Origin: Sapria himalayana
Taxonomy: Eukaryota > Streptophyta > Magnoliopsida > Malpighiales > Rafflesiaceae
Length of the DNA: 64,000 bases
Assembly: GCA_029783825.1 (NCBI GenBank)
Contig: JAREIK010002254.1
Location: forward strand, 1,581,169 to 1,645,168
Direction of reading: 5' to 3'
Each line of letters begins with the position of its first letter. The first letter of the stretch is position 1. The translations under genes were made by a program, and so were the position numbers. A model generated the notes under the pieces. It made no database searches. It was given only the letters and a program-made list of their open reading frames with translations, and was not told the origin of the DNA. Positions 47,601 through 59,912 of the stretch are shown piece by piece.

Positions 47601-48400
47601 AATATAAATAAAAAATGAGTATAATAAAATATATGAGAAAGGGTATTGAGTACAACTCATATGCTTATTTTTCAAACCAAATAAAAGATTAATAAAAAAA
47701 AAATTGACTATGTAATCTTTAGATTTCTGTGGAGACTATTAAGGTTTAGTTTAGTTTAGTTTTTTTTATTATTTGAAAATACCTGACATGTGAGCTACTC
47801 TCAAATCATATGTAGTGTGAACGTATTTTCATATTTTTATTTTTCAATAATAAAGTTGTATTTTCTTCTCATTCTCCTTCTTTCTCTTCCCTTCTCGAAG
47901 ACCACACAAGTCAATGAGTAAAACAATGGCAATGTTGCATGAATAATATTGGGAAAATTGATCACCTGAGATTTAGATGATAATGGAGAAAAACCTTTTC
48001 AAGTTCATGGTTTTGTCAAACTTTTTTCTCAGTTAGTTATTTTGCTAAGTAACTAATGTGAAATTACAAGAATATTAACATATTGGATCTCATAAAAATG
48101 TTAGTGTTTAAAATATTTTGGGAAAAAATATTATTGGGATTGGAATTACTAATCATTTGAGAAGTCCTTGTATTGCATGTATATATTAGAAGTCATGCCT
48201 TGATGTGATGTCAAATGTCTTCCTCCAAGAGCAATAATTCTTGGATTCAAGACTCATCAATTGTAGTTTCTTCATCTTTCGATAATAAGGTTGTTGAGAT
48301 ATAAATCTCTCTCAAACCTCTTGCTAAAGAGGATTATTGTACACTATTTGCAATTTCTATCTCTTCCATTTTACTAAGGAATTGGTTGTCTAATTTTTCA
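44620..48400. other. AT-rich intergenic region with two microsatellites
   Basis: About 3.8 kb in which I support no gene. It has an (AAAAATGA)n run at 46946-46990 and a TATAAAAA octamer array at 47484-47608. The stretch 48165-48260 shares 'tattagaagtcatg(a/c)cttgatgtgatg' with the compound repeat at 34430. The open frame 45211-45474 (87 codons) shows no motif. Confidence 0.5.
47484..47608. repeat. Octamer array (TATAAAAA)15
   Basis: About fifteen nearly perfect TATAAAAA units in tandem. The repeat opens two overlapping minus-strand frames of alternating Phe, Ile and Tyr, which are artefacts. Confidence 0.95.
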
Positions 48401-48419
48401 TCTCTTGATGTTTCTATAC

Positions 48420-51090
48420 AAGATCGAGAGACCAGGAAGATGACTCTCCTAGAGATTGAACTAGATGGAAAATACTTATTTGTTCACCCATAGGAGCCTT
48501 TTCAGGTGATTAACTATTATTGATTTTGGGCGTGCATTCTAAGCTTGGATATCTATCATTGGGTAAGCTGAAAATTCTTGAATAAATATTAAGAGGGTAA
48601 GATCTATTGACTGTGAGATATTATAATTTGGTAGACATACTAGAATTTTTTATCAGACATATCGTGAAGGTACTAATAAAAATTCATTTACTTTAAATCA
48701 TTAAGATGTTTGGTGTATATTGTAGAATGATTACACATAATAATTTAAGATATTTTATTACTTTAGTTATTATTATATTACATACAATAATTAGTTTTCA
48801 AAGAAAAATCTTAAATTTTATATTTATAAAATTTTATAAAAAATAAGAATTAAATTTGATTTTAGTATTAAAATATTGAGAAATAATAATAATTGAAGAT
48901 TCTCATTAGTTTTCTTGTTTATTTTAAGGAGCATAGGATGATTTGCTAGACATCATATATTAGCATTCCTGTGCAAAATATGATTATTGGAATAAAAAAT
49001 TGACATTTGATTGAGATTGTTAGGAGAATTCTACTACATAAGAATATTCTTAGGCATACTTAAGAAACAATGGTGTTGGCCATTAATTTTCTCATCAATT
49101 AAATATTATCATATGTTCTCTTATATCATATCTCATATTTTTTATATGTGAGAAAGAAAAAAAAATTGGTTGTACTTATTTTGTTTGAGGTCTTTTTTTA
49201 GATAGAGAGAAAATAGTTGTTTGCCCCATCAAGTATGTCTTCATCAAGTACTTTAATACTCACAAGGGATACAGGTATTACTCATCAGAGATCAAAATGA
49301 TCATACAAGTGCAGATGTGATATTCGTTGAAGATAAATTTTTTTTCAATGACCTTGATCTAAGAGAACATACTTATGAAGACTATCATGAAACAATAATT
49401 TTCATGTCTAGTTGCTAATCATAGTAGATTAACATTTTTTCATGCCTTTGTGCATAATACTATTAGCATAGCCAATTTTGGGAAGTGTGGTGATACTCCT
49501 TCTAGATTGTTGTGAGACTTTTCCTAGAGTTTCATGCTAAGAAGAAGAGCTCAGTGTGAATGTCCCACTTGACACATGATGTGAGCCTTCTCAAAAAGGA
49601 ATAATGAGGGTTGTGAGACTTAATGATTCCAACATTTAGGTATATATTTCCATTTCTCTTTTGGATTTTAGTCATCCAAAATAATAACATGCTATATTGG
49701 ATAAACAAAGTATCATCATTTTTAATTACACTTGAAATTTGGTTTTGAAACCTTCGGGTAAGTTAGTTGTGGGATGTCAATTGAGTGTACACCATGAAAA
49801 TTAGACATGAGAGAAAGGTTGATTGGTTCAAGATTAGATTGGTAGTCAATGATTTATATAGATTTATGATAATTATTATTGAGATATCTTTATTCCAATG
49901 GTCAAAAAGATCACTATTAGATTATTGTTTTCTATTATCGTATCTCATAAATGATTGTATGTCAGCAAGATATGTTGAATTCATTCTTTTAAGGTGATCT
50001 CGAGGAGAGTATTTATGTAGAAGCCCCTATGTTTAACTATACCTATGAAGACACATATGGTATGCAGATTACAAAATATTCTTTATGAATTGAGTATCTC
50101 TTAGGGCATGATTTAGCAGTTCTATTATGTATTTACCATCTTCAACATTAGAAGATGCTTGTCAAATTATTCTTGATTTTTTCAATGTGATTATGGAATA
50201 TAATATGTGATATTATTATTGTACATTAATAATATTCTAATTATAATAGATGATTATTAGAATATATTATAATTAAAATTATTTATATAGACAAGTTTTA
50301 GATAAAAAATTTCGGGTGTTTTAGATATTTCATAGGTATTGTGATTTAATACTCATGAGGTATGATTTTTTTGTATCAAAAAAAAATGTTTTGGATATTT
50401 TATCCGATATCAGTATGAAATGATTTATGCATTTTGACTCACCATATCATCTGGGTATAGATTTATCCATATGTATCAGTTTCTAAGTCGATTCTATTAG
50501 ATAGAAAAGAATCATCGGAAAATTAAATTAGCTAATATTGAACAAACAAAATATTATAAATATTTTTAGTATAGTTAGTTACTTCTCAGACATGTGAAGT
50601 GAGCTCTAGGATGTTGACGTATATGTGGAATCTCATTTAGAGTTTGGGGACATAGTTAAGTAAAAACATGCTTAGGTTCTAGTTTGCCTAAAAACCTACA
50701 AGGTCTTATATTTTTTTTGAGGTAATTTTTTCTCATGAAAAAGTAAGAGGTATATTGGTGTTTTCAAATTCAGTACAGATACAAAGTACAAAGTTATGAT
50801 ATAAATTAATTTCTGACTTTAGTGGGTCAGTCACTTCTTGAAGAACTTATGTTTACCAATTTATATGTCGATAATATTTTACTATACTAGGCAGGCAACC
50901 TAACATATAATTTCAACTCAATTTTTTATGAGTGGATAAAGTATATTAAGGTTGATTATTATTTCTTGCAAATGAAAATTCAAGACAACTTTAGTATCAA
51001 TGTCTACGTAGCTATCAGGAAGTAGATTATTGACACGCTCACAAAGTCTTGAATATGAATGTTGAGGGTTGTTGCATAGAGGTTAATTCT
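48420..51090 (+). pseudogene. Degraded copia polyprotein (third copia remnant)
   Basis: Fragments on the plus strand keep copia order. Near 48420-48600: VSIQDRETRKM, then a zinc-binding-type SKLGYLSLGKLKILE. Near 48630-48770: IRHIVK, then THNNLRYFITLV. Near 49270-49340: RYYSSEIKM then SADVIFVEDKFFF. The open piece 49785-49997 carries MYTMKIRHERKVDWFKIRLVV, matching the start of the RT domain. Near 50300-50420: a YFIGIV-like block and SQRKY-like remnants. Near 50860-51020: an RNase H tail with the order of CDNQAA, HERTKHIE and DCHF equivalents. Frameshifts and stops are dense, so the copy is old and inactive. It ends about 200 bp before the CACTA terminus. Confidence 0.7.
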
Positions 51091-51300
51091 TATTGTTTTT
51101 TTTTATTTAATTGATGCAATATTTTGTTAACTAAAGTCTATCAATTAAAATTTTTTTAATCAAATAATTGTTTATAGTTTTTAGTTAATACCAAATTTAG
51201 CAAAGCTTGAATTTATTATTATCAATATTTCAGAAAAAAATTATGTCTTGAGTTCCAGATGTTGAGATTCACAAATATTCAATGAATCTTAAGCATAACT

Positions 51301-51790
51301 CACTACAAGAAAAATCTCATATAGCTAGGGACAATTTCCTAGCTAAATAAGCATTTTATGATGCTAAACAGGATATAGCGACAGAATAATGACAGAATAA
51401 CGATGGAATAATGATGGATTGATTTCCTATTTAAAGTTCTGGTCGCTAAAATTTAGCAAGGGAAAATGTCCCTGGTCAAAAATTTAGTAATGGAAAAATC
51501 CCTTACTAAAAAAGACAAATTTTCTAGCTAAATTAGCAAGCTAAATGAGATTTTCCATTGCTAAACAAAAATAGCTATGGAAGATTCCCCAGCTAAAGTG
51601 CAGGTAGCTAAATTTTAGTGACGAAAATGGTCCATAGCTAAAAAAATTTAGCGACGGAAAATCCAATGCTAAAAATATTATTTTCCCTTGCTAAATTAGC
51701 AAGAGAATTTTCCATAGCTAATTTAGCAAGGGATTTTTTTTCTTTCTAATTCAGCTAGAGATTTTTTCCTAGCTATTTTAATTTCAAAAC
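51301..51790. repeat. CACTA terminal repeat and subterminal repeat region (copy B)
   Basis: After the 18-bp terminus come many short motifs in both orientations: 'tagctaggga', 'tagcgac(a/g)ga', 'ttagcaaggga', 'ttccctagct'. They match, inverted, those at 16796-17204. In CACTA elements such motifs bind the TnpA protein. Confidence 0.85.
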
Positions 51791-52429
51791 TATTTTAATA
51801 ATTTAATTTATTTAAAAATTTTGAATTAAATAATTTAATATTTTAATAACAAATTGAATAAAAAATGAAACTATAATTAATTTATAAAAAACAAAAAATA
51901 AAATCATTTAATAAATTATTCTAATTCAATATTTTACATAATTAAAACAAAAAAAATAACAAAATTATATTACATCTTATTCATCAATGTATCTATTGAT
52001 AATGCATAAAGTATACTATATCCATTCATTGACGTTGTTTTCTCTCCCTCTGCTCCTCTGATCACCATTTTTCTACCACGACAAAGCTGTCCGAGTCACG
52101 ACACGTAATGTCTAGTTAAAAATCTCATCATTTATACAAGCTTTTTATGAGGAACAATGTGGTATCAGATCTGTAAGAAATTAAAACTACTCAAAAATTA
52201 AAATAAATAAAAAAGTTATGTTTTGATAAATATATAATTATGTAGTATTTATGTAAATATATACTAGCATTTCACTTGTACATATATTACTATAGTATAT
52301 GTACATAAAAACTGCAGTATTATGTGTACATATATATTAAGTGCAAATATACTCAGAATATATGTACATTAAATATTGTAGTATTATATGTATGTATATA
52401 CTGATTTTATTCATATGTATATACTGTAT

Positions 52430-52790
52430 TTGTTGCTGTTGCTGTTGCTCACGTTGTCGCTGCCGCTGGCACCGCTGTCGCGGCTACTGTCGCGACTACC
52501 GCCGCCTTCGGCACCACCGACGCCGCCGCTGTCGTCTCTACTGCTAATTTCGGTGCAACCGCTGCTACCGCCGCTGTTTAGGGTGCCACCATTGCCACTG
52601 CTTCCACTACCACCTCTCCCACCAATGTTATTGTCACCACCGCTACTGCTGCTTCTGCCCCCGCTACTGGCTCCATCACTACTGTCGCCACTGCCACAGG
52701 CACCGCCACTGCTTGTTGCCGCCACTACCGTCACTGCCACTGCTGTCGTAGTTGCCACAACTACCGCAGCTGCCGCTGCTACTGATGATG
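52430..52790. repeat. GC-rich trinucleotide tract, CACTA copy B unit 1
   Basis: A degenerate run of GCT, GCC, ACC and GTC triplets, the reverse complement of the type at 15632-16125. It opens frames on both strands (Pro/Leu-rich on plus, Gly/Ser/Ala-rich on minus) that I do not count as genes. Confidence 0.85.
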
Positions 52791-53559
52791 ATAATAAGGT
52801 TTTACATACCTATAATAGGCTAAAACTCTACCCAAAAAATTCAGAGACACACAATCATATTCACAGATATATAAAAATAGTTATTATATACATAAATAAA
52901 CACAATTTAAAATTGATTGTCATATACCTTAAACTAAAATTTAAATAAATAATTTAATATTTTTATATTAAATTTAATAAAAATAAAAACTATAATTGAA
53001 AATTTTAAATTAAACAAAAAAAATTCATTTAATAACTTATTCTAATACAATATTTTAAATAACTAAAACAAAAAAATAACAAAATTATATTACATCTTAT
53101 TAATCAATGTATCTACAAACTGTGCATAAAATATGATCTATCCATGCATTGACATTACTTTCTCTCTCTTTGCTCATCCGATCACTAACTTTTTGCTGTG
53201 AAAATGCTGTCAGAGTCATGCTACTTCATGTCTGTTGTAAAATCCATTCACTTATACAAGCTTTGTATGGGAAACAAAGCGGTACCACATCAGTAAGAAA
53301 TTTAAACCACTTAATCAAATCAAAATAAATTAAAAAAAACTATGTTTTGATAAATATATATTACTATAGTAAATATGTACATATATACTAGCATTTCACT
53401 CGTACATATATTAATGCACTATATGTACATATAAACTATAGTATTATGCGTAAATATATACTGAGTATATATATACTCTATATATATGTAAATTAAATAC
53501 GACAATATTATATGTACGTATATACTGACTATATACACACGTATATGCCACATTTGTTT

Positions 53560-53705
53560 CCGTTGCTACTGCTCTCGTTGTCACTACTGCACTTGCCGTT
53601 GCTTTTGCTGCTGCTGCCGCTGCTGCGGCCGCTCCCGCCGCCACCGCTGCCACCACTGCTGCCATCGCTGCCACTACTGCCACCGCTACTGCTGCTTTCG
53701 CTGCT
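53560..53705. repeat. GC-rich trinucleotide tract, CACTA copy B unit 2
   Basis: A shorter counterpart of 52430-52790 with CTGCTGCCGCTGCTGCGGCC and CCACCGCTGCC units. It sits immediately before the TnpA-like gene's 3' side. Confidence 0.85.
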
Positions 53706-54222
53706 GAATATAGGCTTTTACTTACCTATATTAGGCCAAAACTCCCTCCAAAAAATTCAGAGGCACACAGACATATTCACAAATATATAAAAATAATTAT
53801 TATAGTCACGAACAAACTCAAATTAAAGTTGATTGTTATACAACTTTAAGAAAAATCCAAAAGATGTCCAATGATTATGTTTAGAGAGAAAGAGAGTGCA
53901 AAAAATATATTTTAGGAATAATAAAGATAAAATAAGCTAGCCCTCCTTTTGATAAAACTGAAATCAGTAAATATGGGACCCATGCATTGGAAGGATCGTG
54001 ACAATGTCTGAATGCTCTGAATCAGAATTTTTTCATATGTCTCAGATAATGTGTCCTGCAAAGATTCATAATTAGGTTAATCAGAAAAGCAAAGAACTAA
54101 ACTTGAATAAAAAAATGAAACCTACAAAAATATATAATAATTATTTGCTGCAGATAGGCAAAAATAAATAATAGTTCAGAAATAATTCTCATACGAAATC
54201 ATCCTCATAATTTGTAGGAATG

Positions 54223-56136
54223 CTAGCCTCTCCTACGATGTTTTGTAGCTGGATCTCGGAATGCTATCGATTGTGCCAATGTCACTAACTTTGACTTTAT
54301 ATAAGACATCAGTTGTTGCATTATATTTTTAATTCCTTTCATCTCATCGTTCATTTCTTTAATTTCTTGCATTTCTTTCATCAAATTAGTATACTGCTCA
54401 TCCTTCTGTTCTTTAATTTCAAATATTTTTTCCTTCAAATGAGATATCTGCTCATCCTTCTTTTTCATTTCAGTCTCCATAACTACAATACATTAATTTG
54501 TTTCAATTGCTTGTTGTTCGACCGCCTCATCCACCATTGTTGAGACAAATGAATAAGAAGCACGAATGCTACAACAAAATGCTAGTCCCTTCGAGCCGAT
54601 TCCATACACTCGTTGCTTCTTACTACCTCCTATGGTCTCCAAATAAATAGGATCATAGTCAATTGGTTGAAGATCCATAGAACCCTCAACTTGTTGATGA
54701 TCAGCTATCACACGTTCCTCCATTAGGTCCAGAGATAAAATAGAGAAAAAAAACTATTCTAGATATACAAAAATAAAATAATAAATTTTGCATTCCAAAC
54801 AATTTTCAAATTGTACTGTAGTATTATATAATCTTATTAATATAACACGTTCTTACAGAAATCATCTGAGACTTGTTGTCAACAAACTAACCATCCACTT
54901 TCTTCACATGTATCTTTCTGAAAATCTCATAAAAATTTGGATCTCGACCCAATTCTCCAGCCTAAAATATATTTAATTAAATCATTAAAAAACAAATGAT
55001 CAAAAAAGTTAACAAAATTAATAAAATCATGCAGAGATTTGATGTATTGGACTATTTAGACAACCACTAGATATATAAATATTTAAATTTTAAAATTGTA
55101 CCATATCTCGAGCATGTTCAATGCTCAATGCTCAACTTTGACCATCCTGTGTGTCGATAAATTCCTAAACCTAGTCCAGCTACCTCACTTCATCAATTTT
55201 TACTGGCAATATCTGATTTTTCTTCATATCTGGCTCCTCCCAATACTTAAGCCACACAGGCCAGTCATCCTCGAATATAAAATCAGGCCTTTCTTTTATA
55301 TTCTTCAATTTATGGACAAAATCAGAATATCGTTGAGCAGCTTTGATCTTTCATAATGACTTTATCTTTCTATCAAATTTGGGTGCCAATGTGCACTGAT
55401 TCTATATATAGAAAAATCACAAAAGAATTTATATTAATAGCAAGAACATAATTATTTAATGCTTGAATAATAACCAATATAATAGTTAAGTAATTTGATA
55501 ATTATTTTCAATGCTTTTGTTTTGTTATTTTTACCTGAAAGTCATTAAAATAGGACTCCTTTGTTGATTCAGAAACTTTCTTCCAAGAAAATGCTTTAGA
55601 ATTAGCCATTTTCTTGAAAGACTTTGTAATTATAGTCGAATACTTGTGAGTTGGAATAAAATTGTACAAATAAATAAATAACATTGAAAACAAGCAAATC
55701 ATAACAATATAAAAAAACCACTAACATAAACATCAAAATTTTTTTTTCAAGTAATTTTTACATATTTCTGGTACCTCCCATCAACAATCTCAATTTATAA
55801 ATTTGCATTGACTACAGAGGAAGGCACAACATTTGATGAAATCATTGATTTTGTAAATAGGGAAACTATTGGTGTAAAATATAGTGTAGAAGATATAGAT
55901 GGATCAAAAGTATGTGTAGGAAGCACAATGGGTGGTGGGCTTACATCTGATAAAGGTGATAGTGGAGGTCTCAATGATGGTGATAGAAATTAAGATGATT
56001 ATTGTGATGTTAAAGTCTAGATATGGTAGCTATGATATGGTACTGATTCTGCAATATGATGTAGCATACTAGATGAATTTGGTTCATTTTTGTGTCCAAG
56101 TCCACCTTTACCACGACCACGTCCTTTAGGCGTCAT
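54223..56136 (-). pseudogene. CACTA TnpA/Ptta-like gene (ORF1), probably spliced and decayed
   Basis: The likely start is the ATG at 56136 (MTPKGRGRGKGGLGHKNEPN), an Arg/Gly-rich opening typical of this family (plant Ptta/En/Spm transposase-associated). Then come a Ser/Pro-rich part, a VSESTKESYFNDFQVKI block (55590-55510) and an ORF-broken AQRYSDFVHKLKNIKERPDF stretch with WPVWLKYWEEP (55340-55215). The 76-codon piece 54723-54493 has DPIYLETIGGSKKQRVYGIG. The last piece 54480-54223 is a Lys/Glu-rich coiled coil (EQISHLKEKIFEIKEQ...) ending RRRG. Non-coding gaps between pieces look like introns, but several stops lie inside the coding blocks. Such proteins bind the subterminal motifs. Confidence 0.75.
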
Positions 56137-56276
56137 CTACTGTACAAAATAAAACATAGAACAAACAATAGAGATATGATGAACAAGTATGCATTTTAGA
56201 ATAAAATACACCGGTAGATTTCAATAAAATATAAAAAGTCTTTGATAGTTTAATATTATAATAAAATTATAACAAT

Positions 56277-58690
56277 TTAATTATCAGCATCACTGTCATC
56301 CACCAATGGATCTTCTGATATTTCGTCTGATTCTGATAGAAGTTTAAACTCATCTTCAGATAGAAATTGATCATCTTCAATTTCTATTATGCCACAATTT
56401 GAGTCACATAATTTTTTTGGATCTTTATCTACATTCACAGGCTCAATATTATTTATGTCATATTCTTGGAATGCCGGTGCAATATCTAAGTCTGCACTTC
56501 TTTGTTGTGATGTTTGCACTTCAAATTTTGACCGAGCTTTGATTTTGAAAATCATCCACCAATCACTCTTATCACGAGATAAACGTGGATATGTACAATA
56601 ATATACTTGAGCAGCTTAAACTGCCATAATAAATGGCTCATATCAATTATATCCACGTTTATGGTTAACATCCACTAGCTTATAATCCGAATGAATCTTT
56701 GTGCCCACATTTCATATAGGATCAAACCACTCGCACTTAAATAATACAATCCTATTATTTTTAAGTCTAGGATACTCCAACTTAATAACTTTTTTGAGTT
56801 GACCATAATAATCAATCTCATCTACACTATATTTCACGCCTTTAATTCATACACCACTATTCATTGTTATTTTAGAAGAACCATGCCTGATTGTATGAAA
56901 TTTATATCCAATAACAAAATACTCAGGATAAGTTGTCACAAATCTAAATGGGCCTTTACTTAGATTCTGGATAAAAAATATTTGAATCTCCATTTAAAGG
57001 ATCAATTACATGTGAAATAAATTAAAAAATTGATATTAACAAATAAAAGATAATAATAAATTAAATAATTCAAAATTTTTAAACGTAATAATTCTCACAT
57101 AATGTTTGAACCAATTCACAAATTTAGTTTCTAGCATTTAATCGACATCATTGCTGGAAATTGCTGGTTACATATATTGTAACTGCTAAACATAAATACT
57201 ACACAAATATAAAAAGAGAGAGAAAAATATATATCAATTTTTAATATTTCCTATTAAAGATAAAATTAAACTATGATTAAACCTGCAACCATTTTGTGTA
57301 TACATATTCAACGTATGGTGCAACCTCCTCACAATTAAGTTAAACGTAGGTCCGGGTTGCTTTGTACTCTTCATCTGTCATACATCTTTTCATTGCTCTT
57401 ACAAATGCTTTTCTAGAGTGCCTGAAGATAGATAGTTTGTTCACAGAATAATCTGCTACCATCACATTACCTTCATCATTTTGAGGCACATTTCTATTCT
57501 TTGTATTGACATAATCTTCAAAATAATAAGAACAAAATGATGATACTTCTTCTACTACATATGCATTGCAAATTGAACCTTCAACTTTTGTCTTGTTTCT
57601 AAAATTCAATTTCAACTTGCGAATATACTTACAACCACAATGTTAGGTTTCAATTATATTAAATTACAATATTACTTTATGTACAAAATAATAAAACATA
57701 GAAAATAATATGTATTTACCTCTCGAAAGGATACATCCACCTGTATTGCGCTGGTCATGCTATCCTTGCTTCATATGCCAAATGGTCCGGAAAATACTCC
57801 ATTGAGTCAAAAAAACTTGGTGGGAATATCCGTTCAAGCTTACAAATAATAAGTGGAATGTCATTCTCCAGCCACACCATGTCATCTATTTTGATTGTGG
57901 TTGTAGTTATCTGTTTGAAAAAGAAACTAAGTTCAGTAAGGACCTTCCAAACATTTATGGGAAGTAATTCACAGAATGTATTTGGTATTAATCTCTGCAT
58001 AAATACATGCTAGTCATGACTTTTCATTCAAATAATTTAAGATTCTTCATATCCACTCATCTACCCATATTTGACACATATCCATCAAGGAATTTCAAAT
58101 TTTTAACCCATTCACACAATATCTGTCTTGCCTTCTTATCAAGTGGGTAGTAAGCTTTAGAAAATTTTCCTATTGCCTCATTCAGTTTCAATTCAGAATG
58201 CTAACAGTAATCATTCAGCTCTTATCTTGATTTTAAAGTATCTTTTGTTTTTCTGTCTACATTAAGGACAATGTTGAAAACATTGTCAAACACATTTTTT
58301 TCAATATGCTTTACATTTAAGTTATGATGAATTAAATTGGACAATCAATATGGCAAGTCCCAAAATATAATACGTTTCCTCCAGCCAAATATTATGTCTA
58401 TTGGTCCATTACTTACAGTAGCATCCTTTTTAGTTACTTTCTTCAAACCCAATCTCTGAACCTCTATATTAATATCATCTCCTGAATGAACTGCTAGTGA
58501 AACTGTCATCACAGTTTTATTTTTTTGAAATAAAACTTATGATTTGCAGGTAGAAACTTTCGATGGTTATCAAACCATGACTGTTTACCACTAAATTTGA
58601 GGGTAAATGCATCAGAATTTGTCATGCTATATGGGCATATGAATCATCCTACAGTACTCCAGCAAGACAACATTGAATATGTAGTAAAGT
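56277..58690 (-). pseudogene. CACTA TNP2 transposase, C-terminal two thirds, decayed
   Basis: Reading from 58690 downwards: MTNSDAFTLKFSGKQSWFDN, then HRKFLPANH (near 58620-58540), IIFWDLPY (58390), HIEKNVFDNVFNIV (58310-58250), the piece 58000-57755 with MQRLIPNTFCELLPINVW and LERIFPPSFFDSMEYFPDH, the piece 57615-57340 with KVEGSICNAYVVEEVSSFCS, then NCEEVAPYVE (57310), FHTIRHGSSK and NSGV (56900), EIDYYGQL, ILFKCEWFD-like text (56740), VNHKRGYN and finally 56555-56277, WWMIFKIKARSKFEV plus an acidic tail. This matches Transposase_21, DUF4218 and DUF4216 in order. Stops occur between blocks, and a gap near 57240-57010 may be an intron. Confidence 0.88.
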
Positions 58691-58720
58691 CACTTACCAT
58701 CCACATAAGGGCTGCCCACA

Positions 58721-58755
58721 TAACTTTAAAAATACGTAATGTATTTTTAAAGTTA
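58721..58755. repeat. 15-bp perfect inverted repeat at the broken CACTA edge
   Basis: TAACTTTAAAAATAC (58721-58735), loop GTAAT, then GTATTTTTAAAGTTA (58741-58755). It lies where TNP2 similarity ends and just before a (TG)n run at 58773-58799. It may mark the breakpoint that removed the 5' part of the element. Confidence 0.88.
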
Positions 58756-58768
58756 CACATTAAACTAT

Positions 58769-58772
<4 letters not shown>

Positions 58773-58799
<27 letters not shown>
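58773..58799. repeat. (TG)n microsatellite
   Basis: About 13 TG units directly after the inverted repeat at 58721-58755. Confidence 0.95.
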
Positions 58800-58803
<4 letters not shown>

Positions 58804-59874
58804 GTATTTAAAATTTTATGATTTTGAAAATTTAATTAAAATAAAATATTATATATTATACACAATTTATAAAATATTGTAAATTCTTTATATTTAAAAT
58901 AAATTTTTGCTTGTGTGTGTGTGAAACATTTTAATGCGTAAAATGAAATTATGAATTAACTATATGAGCTTCTATTTTATTCAAATAGTTGTTTTTTTAA
59001 ATTCATATTAAAATTACAATCATTATACTCATAAATAAAAGAAAATGACATATTTGTAAATTATTTTGTTTTTACAATTATGTTAAAATTTAAAATATTG
59101 GTCAAAATAGATAATATTGTTTTTGTTTTTCTATAAATTTTTTTAATTAAAATATTAATGTCAATGAAAAATTCTTACCTATTATTTAATGTTATTAATA
59201 AATTTTTAGAAACTTTAAAATTCAAACAATTATAAAGTAGTACATATAAATACATGTCTTTTATGTTTTGTAAAAAATCTATTATTTCTTTAATTATGTT
59301 CAAACAAAACAGGTTACTATATAAATACATGAGTACATTTTTATACCAGTTATTATTATTTTTTATTCAAAATATATAAATGACCTTATAAATATATGAA
59401 TTTGTTTTTGTAAATAATTATTTTTAATTTTTTAATAAAATTGAATACACAACAATGTTTTTATTTGTAATTAATAGATGCATTTTAAATATTATTTATT
59501 TATAATAAATATAACATATTGCATATTATGATGTGAAAATTTTATTTTGTAAATAAACTTTATTTTTAAAGTTTTATCTTTATAAATTGAACCAACATCA
59601 CATATATATTTTAGAAATTATTTATAATATATATTATACAAACATATTGTTATTTGTTTTGAAATTTACAACATGAATTTTAACAAATAAACATTTTATT
59701 AGAAATCAATTTTAGTTAAATGGTATTAAGTGAAACAAAAATAAAAACTCTAAACATATTAAATCATAATGATTTATACAAACATATAAAAATACAATAA
59801 AAATACATTTAAGGTTGAAAAAATTAAATTTAAGTTCCTAAAATATATGGAAAATGCTAAAGATTATACAATAT

Positions 59875-59912
<38 letters not shown>

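Larger units (their letters stand above)
51830..53850. repeat. About 1.1-kb tandem duplication of a CACTA internal segment
   Basis: Unit 1 (about 51830-52930) and unit 2 (about 52935-53850) share the order: ATTTAATA-type AT-rich start, CAAAATTATATTACATCTTA, 'atcaatgtatct', the CTCTCTTTGCTC region, TATACAAGCTTT, the 'atatgtacat' repeats, a GC-rich trinucleotide tract (52430-52790 and 53560-53705), and the 'cctatattaggc(c)aaaactc' and 'aaaaaattcagag(a/g)cacaca' end. The second tract is shorter. The same segment, inverted, makes up most of 15632-16790. Confidence 0.85.
51301..58700 (-). mobile_element. CACTA (En/Spm-type) DNA transposon, right end missing
   Basis: The left terminus CACTACAAGAAAAATCTC at 51301-51318 is the canonical plant CACTA end. 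It is followed by subterminal repeats, a duplicated AT/GC-rich segment, and two transposase-related genes on the minus strand: a TnpA/Ptta-like gene (54223-56136) and a TNP2 C-terminal part (56277-58690). TNP2 stops near 58690 without its N-terminal third, and no right terminus is visible, so the element is truncated on its 5' side. Length and gene order fit autonomous CACTA elements of plants. Confidence 0.85.

Noticed and set aside
52388..52948. 186-codon Pro/Leu-rich open frame
   Set aside because: It is produced by the trinucleotide tract in a CACTA end. The homologous tracts do not preserve the same protein.
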